From: Symsagittifera roscoffensis
Lineage: Eukaryota > Xenacoelomorpha > Acoela > Convolutidae
Assembly: GCF_963678635.1 (NCBI RefSeq)
Contig: NC_087069.1
Span: forward strand, 32,943,090 to 33,007,089
Direction of reading: 5' to 3'
DNA: 64,000 nt
Numbering within the stretch: position 1 is the stretch's first letter; every line of letters starts with the position of its first letter. The notes beneath the pieces are model-generated. The model saw nothing but the letters and a program-made list of their open reading frames with translations. It did not search any database and had not been told where the DNA came from. This document shows positions 57,430 to 64,000 of this stretch, one piece after another. A program made the position numbers and the translations under genes.

Positions 57430-57854
57430 GTTCAAGGGTCAAGTTTTAGATCAGGATTAAGTTTTAGGTTAGCTATTAGGGATTATGTTCGTATGTGATG
57501 GTGTAGATGTGTGATGTTTATGTGTTATGTTGTTGTTATGATATGTTTTATGTTTTGTGTCATAAAAGACCTAGGATACTCCAGGTAGTCATGGTGACAG
57601 CGCTCATTTGTGCTACCTTGGCAAAGATGCAGGTGGATGATCCACCTTGGTGCTAGATTTTTAAATCAGAATTGAGAAGAGATTTTTAATTAAGAGTTTT
57701 AAAGATTTGAATGTTTAAATGTTTTATCCAAAAATGACGATTGTAATTCGCGACTTGTTTTTTAGATCTCGATTGATCAGAAATTGTTTATTGAATTCAT
57801 TGAATCAAACGAACCGGAAGAAGATTCACGACACGAGAATCAACACGATAAGAA
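57430..57854. other. Spacer before the second polyprotein
   Basis: AT-rich, non-coding. It contains ACCTAGGA/TCCAGGT (57569-57586), a weaker form of the hairpin at 14783, and GGTGGAT-G-ATCCACC near 57631-57645. The old copy has a similar element at 14849-14863. Possible reinitiation or splice-related signals; not demonstrated. Confidence 0.4.
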
Positions 57855-60800
57855 ATGGGTGACACGAATGAACTAATGGAATTCCTCTCAGCGAGTCTAG
57901 GAGCGACTCTAGACGAGATCTATCAGCGGCTGATCGATTGTGACTTTACACGAGAAGACCCGGGGCTGGCAATGTTTGTGGTTGCGCTCCTCAATGCGTT
58001 AGAACGAAAGGGTCGAGGCAATTGCCCTGCAGAAGTGGTGTTGATGTTGGCCTTCGGTGAGTCCGGGACCGCCGAGAGAGGTCGAAACCGACTGATGAGA
58101 TGGCGGCGTGGAGAAATGTCTGGCCACGACCTGGCCCGTGAGCCAGGACTAGGTGAACAGAGGGACCACCGGCTAGGTGAGATGTCCTTGCCGACCCAAC
58201 CTGCGCAGCCGCACATCGGAGCGAAAAGACAACGTGATGGGCCAGGCCCGTCACATTCAGTCGACACTCCAACAGCTGCTCCTCCTCCGAAAACAGTGAG
58301 GGTGAGCCAAATAGAGATACAGACGTCGGAGACGAATGAGACGTTGGAAAAGAAAGAGAGAGATCAGAGCGAGCTGTGTGCCAAACTCCAGGAGTATAGG
58401 GCGATAGCTCGAGAAAGAGACGAATGGAAAAAGTAGTACGAGGATCTGCAGGTGGCCTACAAGGAGGATGAAATAAAGCACCTGAAGGAGCTGTATATGG
58501 CAAAGGTGAGCTAAGTGTCACAGGAGGTTCTGGCGACGATGAAGTCCTCGGAGGGATCAAGGGACACACGCCCCAATACAAGAGTACAGGGGCTGTGTAC
58601 ACCGAGAGGGCCCGAGGCTCCTCAGCAGACACAACAGTCTGCTCCCAATCAGAGGAACACGATACCAGACCCTTCTGACACCTATCTTGCTCCCCAGTTC
58701 CAAGAATCATTCAATCAAGTGGCCAGAGCAACGATGGATGAGATTAACGGAACCACTGGGCGGAAATTGGGTAGGGTCGTCCCTTCCCAACGTCGTGATC
58801 ATTCATCCAATAGTTCGGAGCGAGCACTCCGCACGGTAGCGTCCTCGGGGACTGCGCAGGGCGGAACCTCTCAAAAGTCTCGCGTGGTAGACATTAGAAA
58901 GAATCTGATGGCACGTCACCAGTTCACGCAAGTGGCCGCGGAGCATCCTCGAGCCCGCCTGAATGACATGAGCTGGAACCCCGCTACGAGCGACCAGGTA
59001 ATTCCCCCAGGGAATCGCCACTTGATCATAGGAGACAGTTTTGTGAGGGATCTGCATGAGATCTTCGTCTATAGTCAGACCACCGCTCTGTCCTTTGGAG
59101 GAGCCTCAGTGGCTCAGGTCATCAAGATGATGGAGTTCCGGAGCGAAGATTACCTGGAAACGCTGGTGATAATGCTGGGAACCAACGACGTCTCGAGAGC
59201 CCCAGTGACTCCGGAGAGCAAGTGGGAGCCTCTATTGGTCTGCCTCTTGAACGAACTAAAGCAGAAGTACAGGCCCAGGCTTGTGGTGCTGTGCACGATA
59301 CCACAGAACCCGATGGTGGGCACCTTAGTGGCAGATTTTATGAATGGCAATGTGACCCGATGGAACGAAATGACCCGCAGTCTGGTGAGAAACAACCCTG
59401 GCGAGCTGCGACTTCTGGATCTCGAGAACATGTTGCGCATGATTGATCACATCGCGCTCATCAGAGATGGGATACATTTCAGCACTCAACAAGGGAGACA
59501 CTGGATCAATGACGTATTTCAGACGCAGTTGAGGGAAGCCAAACAGGAGTTGAGGGCGACCAGTTCTCTGGCTTGGACCAGTTCGACCGGAGGAGGTAGA
59601 ATAGGGGGAAGCGTGCCCGAATCCCTTGTTAACCGCCTAGGGCCCCTGGCAACGGAGACGACTACAGCTGCACCCATCGCTCCGAGCTCAAACGTAAGAG
59701 AGAGGCTAGGGACTGCTCCTCCTCCCAGAGCACAACCGCTGGAAAGTCGACTTGGGAGATCGGTTGATCAGAACAGGAATAACTCCCAGATCGTGTCTAG
59801 GAGGAATGAACCGCCCGCTACGGCAAAACCTGCTTCGACAGCAGGACCGTCGACAAGCGCCGTGCCGGCGGAGGGAGTTGAACCGGGCAGCGTGCTGCTT
59901 TGGAACCGTCCAGACCCTAGTCATTGGGGACAGTACAGGGCGGACATGTCAACGAAGTTCAACATGAACACATTGACGTGTCGGGAGGACGCAATGAGAA
60001 TGATCGGCGGAGAAGGTCCCACAGTGTCGCGATTATATCGAATACCGGGCGTGGATTGGCTGTTAGCAGAGCAGGAGCAGTTCAGCTCCACGACTACGCT
60101 CCAGCTCGCAGACCTGAATGGATTGCCTCAGGACAATACCTTTGGACCTCTGAATACCCGATCTCTTACGGACGTCCGCCGGAGAGCCAGGGAACTGACG
60201 CCACCTGCTCGTAAGGGCAAGTTTCAGACAGATAGCAAGCCTAACAACAAGCATCACAAGATGTACAGGCAGTTTGCTAAACCACCCGGTCAGACGCCTG
60301 GCAAATCTTCAAGAGACTACCCCCGAGCGACCACGGTGGATGGGGATGACAGGAGATACGGGGGACTGAAGGCCCCAGTCGGTGACGGCCTGTTTGCCGC
60401 ATATGATCCCTTGGATATGAAAGCTGCCAGGTACCTGATAGTGGCCAGTTCGGATTATCTCTACACGCCCCGTTCTCTTTTTTGGCCCGACGTGATTTTC
60501 TTGACGGCGCCTAAATTGGACTGGGGACAGTCAATAGGCATGATGATAAGTGTGCGAAGGGTGGTCAGCATGGAGCCGCAGGTGATAGTGGTTGCAGGCT
60601 CGAGTGATCATCTGCAAAGCAGGGGGTTGTTGTCCCGTCTGACGGATGGGTCGATCACGAGCAATGAGGTCATAGGAGAGGCGATAATGACATTGCTCTC
60701 GGCGATGGCTGAGGTAGAAACAGCAGCAAAACAACGTTTAACTCAAAATGTAGTGAAGGTGGTCTTTGTGTTGTCACCAGGGTACGCTGCATTGCCAGAA

Positions 60801-62999
60801 CCCCTTCAGTTTGTGTACACGATGGTCACAACGATAGCAGAGGGAAAGTTCAACGTAATAATTCCTGCCCCGAACAGAATGGTGGAACCCAACAATTATT
60901 ACCCATCACGATCTGAGCTTCCTGGCGTTTGGGCTGACAATTCCAATGCCATACAGGGACTCAAAGATTGTAGCACAACTCGGTTAGTGTTAGATGAGGT
61001 TCTGGGGTTGGAGCTGTCCAACTTCGCCAGGTTGCTGAAGTTAAGACCAGGGGTAGATGACGATCATATGTTAGTACAACAGGTGGCTAACGATCTCTGG
61101 TTCAGACAGATGGATCACGCAGAGAATGAACAGGGAAGGACAGTCAGGAAAAACATGACGTCAGCGGACGAAGATCTCATGGCAATGGCTCTGCGCACGA
61201 AGCCGCACAATAACTTATGGTTGTACTTGTCACCAAGACTGTGTACCTTGGGAGAGGATGCGTTCGAGCATGCACCGGCAGTGATCAAAGAGATACACGT
61301 GTATCTGAAGAACTTGTTTGATGACCGGGAGTTAGCCGGGGGTATGATGTTGCAATTGATGCAGGACGTGAACACGATGTCGTTGGACAAGTTCCAAGCT
61401 GACGTACTGGCCACGAGGGCACAATATGAACGATCAGATGCTATCTTGGCTGGAATGGGAGTGGGATGGACGCCATCCTTCCTGTCGACGTGCTATCCGA
61501 GGGCATCTCGCAACCTGATCGCGAGCTTCGTCAAGGATATCAGGAAGCTGTCGATTGGCCTGATATTAGCCCTGTACGTGACATTTGGTCATGAGAATTT
61601 CGTGAAGGGGCCTGCGAATCTCTTCACCCAAGCGTTGGCAGATTTGAGATTGGATGGACTCCTGACTCTGATTGCCATGACTTTTGGTCGGCTGGGTGAT
61701 TTGCTTGTGCTGTTGCGTTACCCCGAACAACTCCAGGGAACAAGTCGTGAGTTCAACGCGCAGTTGGAAACCGCCTCACTCAGGAAAATTAAAGACTGGA
61801 GGACTCTCCTACTCCAATATCTCTTGCAACAGATCAGAAGTGTCACGGGAAAAGATAAGGTGGCGACGGATGCGGGTGAGTGTAAACAGTATTGTGGCAT
61901 GCCCTTGCTGACAGATTTGGCTGTCATGATGCGGATCAATCCGTTGGCTCCGATTCACGGACTGCGGGAATTCGTCACGGTGGTGTATGGACCGGTGATG
62001 TCTTTCGTATTCCCGGACGTGCAAGTCAAGGCATACAGGAATTCTGTGTTGTATGTCAAGCTGGTCTCAGTCGTAGATTGTTCCGTGCTGAATTGGGTAC
62101 AGCAGAGAGAGCTGAGAAGGCTGGCCAGCGATGATAGGCTGTTCGGAAGGATAGCGGAGCCGGGTTGGGTGTTGATGGATTTCAACAACAACTTCAAGTG
62201 CCGAATGGGCCGCGAAGACCTTTCCCATATCCAGTTTAACCCGAAGCTTTGGAATCTGAGACCAGTAGTGAAAGATTCAGGAGCGGCAATGAGAGCCCCA
62301 CTTTTGCCAGAGGCCTACGCACACGTGAAAGAGAACCAGCAAGCGTGGCTTTCCGGGTCCAGGCTGCTGCCTGACCAATGCCCCCGATACCCACCGATAA
62401 GGAGGATGTTGTTGGAAGTCACATCTCCCGGCATTGCCCCTCGCATCGGAGCAGCTCCTGATGCAGAGAGGAGAATGCTGAAGTGGAGTGAAGGGATGGA
62501 GCCGCGCTTCATCAGTTGGAACGTTGCAGCCGCGCACACATTTGACTTCACATTTACTGATGCTTGGAGCAGGAAGAAGATCAAAGCACCACCTTCCAGG
62601 AGACCAGAGGTCTCGGCTGAAATGTGGAACGAGGTGTATACTCCCACAGATGACTTATCAAGACTGAAGTGGTCAGGAGAAGTGAAAGTGGTGACGCTGG
62701 AAGTGGCAAAGGAGAGCAGAGGAGGCGCATACATAACGATAGAGGACCTGGCACCACATGGCGAGGAGTCCGTAGAATTCCTGGTGAACGATGAATTGTT
62801 TTATCACGCAGGAGACATGACCGTACCGGCTCGGCCGGACTCGGGCATAGACACACGACAAGGCCCTTTGGGACCTAAGCCGATACCTGATGCGAATGAA
62901 GATGAACTGATGGATCAGGACGATGACGACATCGGGGGAAAGACAGAAAAGCCGGGTGAGACGGATCTAGGAGAGAGACTTGCTGGAATACCGGTTTAG
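57855..62999 (+). CDS. Second polyprotein with SGNH hydrolase domain
   Basis: From ATG 57855 one frame runs 1,714 codons, interrupted only by TAG 58434 and TAA 58512; the last 1,494 codons (58515-62999) are fully open. Order: novel N-terminal domain (to about 58180), Ser/Pro linker, coiled coil (about 58330-58500), disordered region, then an SGNH/GDSL hydrolase (about 59010-59540). Its blocks are IIGDSF (Ser 59037), SFGGAS (Gly 59097), LGTNDV (Asn 59184) and DGIHFS (Asp 59466, His 59475). A Pro-rich linker follows, then a second Rossmann-like part (about 60425-61030) with VVAGSSDHLQ, then a long helical region and an acidic C-terminus (DQDDDD). SGNH enzymes hydrolyse esters of lipids or sugars. 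No signal peptide or clear membrane helix is seen, so it is not a typical Env. Function unknown. Confidence 0.75.
59010..59540 (+). other. SGNH/GDSL hydrolase domain within the second polyprotein
   Basis: All four signature blocks are present with catalytic Ser, Gly, Asn and Asp-x2-His, at normal order and roughly normal spacing for a domain of about 175 residues. LVIMLGTNDVSR precedes VVLCTIPQNPM, matching the strand after block III. DGIHFSTQQGRHWI is a textbook block V. Confidence 0.8.
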
Positions 63000-63275
63000 T
63001 GAAGACGACGACTGGGAAGTCGATGGTAGTCTATTGCTGATGACGCCATAGTCTTTCATGTCCCCTACAAAGGAGACGTCGGCCGACTTATCCCCGGTGG
63101 ACCCAATAAGTCAGGCGAGAGAGTGCCGAAATAGGGAACCACAAGGACTGCTCCATGAGTCACCAAGGAGGAGAAAGATTGAAGAGTCAATGAGGGTATC
63201 CTTCCTGAGTACGCTACCGCAAGAGGAATGGGAGAGATACCAAAGTGAACTAGAAAGCTAGAAACCTGGAACCGA
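63000..63275 (+). CDS. Frameshifted continuation between polyprotein 2 and ORF3
   Basis: After the stop at 62997, another frame carries acidic text (FSEDDDWEVDGSLLL) and then, from 63058, SPTKETSADLSPVDP and SFLSTLPQEEWERYQSELES to a stop at 63259. The block FLSTLPQEEWERY has a recognisable counterpart near 17355-17400 in the old copy. Either a frameshifted C-terminus of polyprotein 2 or a separate small ORF. Confidence 0.45.
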
Positions 63276-63911
63276 GTGAACTTCATGGAAAGGTCATGGG
63301 ACGTGATACGACGATACGGGACGCAGTCCATAAAAAAGGTGGGATTGAACCAACCCATTATGCGTGAGGTCCTGGAGAAAATAATGAACTCCATAGAGTC
63401 TGATATTCTGACCGAGTCAGTTACAGAGGAAAGTGCCGATGATCAGCAGGTCACGAAGAAATTACCCGTCAGACGAGCCAAAAAAGGGCTGAAGCGGCTG
63501 AAAGGAAAGACAGGAAGTCGAGCAGTGAACCAGAGAGTGGTGAAGTCAAAAGCCAGCACAGTGGTGGCCTCGTTGACGAGCGTAGGTCGTTCAGGCGAGA
63601 GCGGGCAAGGAGATGGTGCGACGCTGGCCGGGGGAGAAAAAGAGAACCTGATACCCCCTATGCTCTTGGCAGGTCTGACCACAACAGCCACGAAATCAAA
63701 GAAGACTGCACGAACCCTAGCAGACACTAAGCTAGAGATGGAGATCATCAGTCGGTGTGGATCTGGAGGACTTGATGATTACAGGCCCTCGCGAACCAAC
63801 ATGGCCCGGATGAAACTGGAGGGACAACTCAACGTGGTCGAGTACAGTCGAGTCACTGTGCCGGAATCGGTCCACATGGAAGATCCAGCAGGGGTTATGT
63901 GGAGATGTTGA
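63276..63911 (+). CDS. Third ORF, basic protein of unknown function
   Basis: Open for about 211 codons (first ATG at 63285; frame open from about 63249). Starts with FMERSWDVIRRYGTQS and LNQPIMREVLEKIMNS, conserved in the old copy. A strongly basic segment follows (RRAKKGLKRLKGKTGS, about 63475-63530), then LADTKLEMEIISRCGSGGL and DDYRPSRTN. Ends at TGA 63909. No family recognised; the basic part could bind nucleic acid. Confidence 0.55.
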   Translation: MNFMERSWDVIRRYGTQSIKKVGLNQPIMREVLEKIMNSIESDILTESVTEESADDQQVTKKLPVRRAKKGLKRLKGKTGSRAVNQRVVKSKASTVVASLTSVGRSGESGQGDGATLAGGEKENLIPPMLLAGLTTTATKSKKTARTLADTKLEMEIISRCGSGGLDDYRPSRTNMARMKLEGQLNVVEYSRVTVPESVHMEDPAGVMWRC

Positions 63912-64000
63912 AGGCGAGGAACTCCGCGAGAGGGCACCTGATGGCTTGGAGCGAGAAGCGAGCCATGCAGGAATATCTCAAAGGGCTTACGGAGAATTCT
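63911..64000 (+). CDS. Partial ORF at the window edge
   Basis: A frame shifted from the previous one reads KARNSARGHLMAWSEKRAM and on to the window end, similar in character and position to 18030-18110 of the old copy. It is probably the continuation of ORF3 after a frameshift. Truncated by the window. Confidence 0.35.

Noticed and set aside
57855-62999. Polyprotein 2 as a retroviral-type envelope protein
   Set aside because: No signal peptide, furin-like site or clear transmembrane helix seen; the domain content is enzymatic and helical instead.

Overview
This is eukaryotic, almost certainly invertebrate metazoan, nuclear DNA made nearly entirely of transposable elements. The evidence is several degenerate LINE reverse transcriptases (RTs), a Ty3/gypsy-type gag-pol with zinc knuckles, an AT-rich backbone, and the absence of bacterial operons, rRNA or tRNA genes. 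The species cannot be fixed from the sequence. No convincing single-copy host gene was found. A 200-base run of N shows it is a scaffolded assembly, so the near-identical tandem repeats below need long-read confirmation.

Layout. 1-1471: 3' part of a decayed LINE with a TTC-repeat tail. 1474-19880: an old, heavily rearranged copy of a giant Ty3/gypsy-like element: leader/LTR-like block, gag remnant, second leader block, N gap, gag, protease, partial RT, integrase tail, macro domain, and remnants of two further ORFs. 19075-33838: a tandem duplication of about 7.3-7.4 kb per unit. It starts inside the 3' ORF of the old element and also carries LTR-like fragments, 3' fragments of an RT/nuclease element and an antisense LINE. 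33839-35600: non-coding, with a 212-bp foldback (MITE-like) element. 35600-39160: a second kind of retroelement, with an ORF encoding an SGNH-like fold plus a PHD finger, then an RT, then a PD-(D/E)XK-like domain. 39190-64000: a much better preserved copy of the giant element that runs off the window.

The giant element (at least 24.8 kb here) is the most interesting object. Its leader, about 3.7 kb, is rich in conserved RNA hairpins and ends in a gag-pol that was essentially one reading frame: coiled coil, capsid-like domain, two CCHC knuckles, DTG protease, RT, RNase H, an acidic repeat linker, integrase and a GPY/F-like tail. The pol section is present as three tandem, partly deleted copies. 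Downstream of integrase come parts not expected in a Ty3/gypsy element: a conserved acidic tail, a TARG1/OARD1-like macro domain with an altered ligand site, and a second polyprotein of about 1,715 codons. That polyprotein contains an SGNH/GDSL hydrolase with all its catalytic blocks and probably a second, degenerate domain of that kind. One or more further ORFs follow. The old copy has the same gene order, so these are inherited parts of the family and not chance insertions. It also extends past the point where the window cuts the younger copy, and so previews the missing 3' end.

Both giant-element copies carry in-frame stops. Gag-pol looks inactive as read, while the 1,494-codon stretch of the second polyprotein is fully open. 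Everything is read by eye: domain assignments rest on motif recognition, with no database search.
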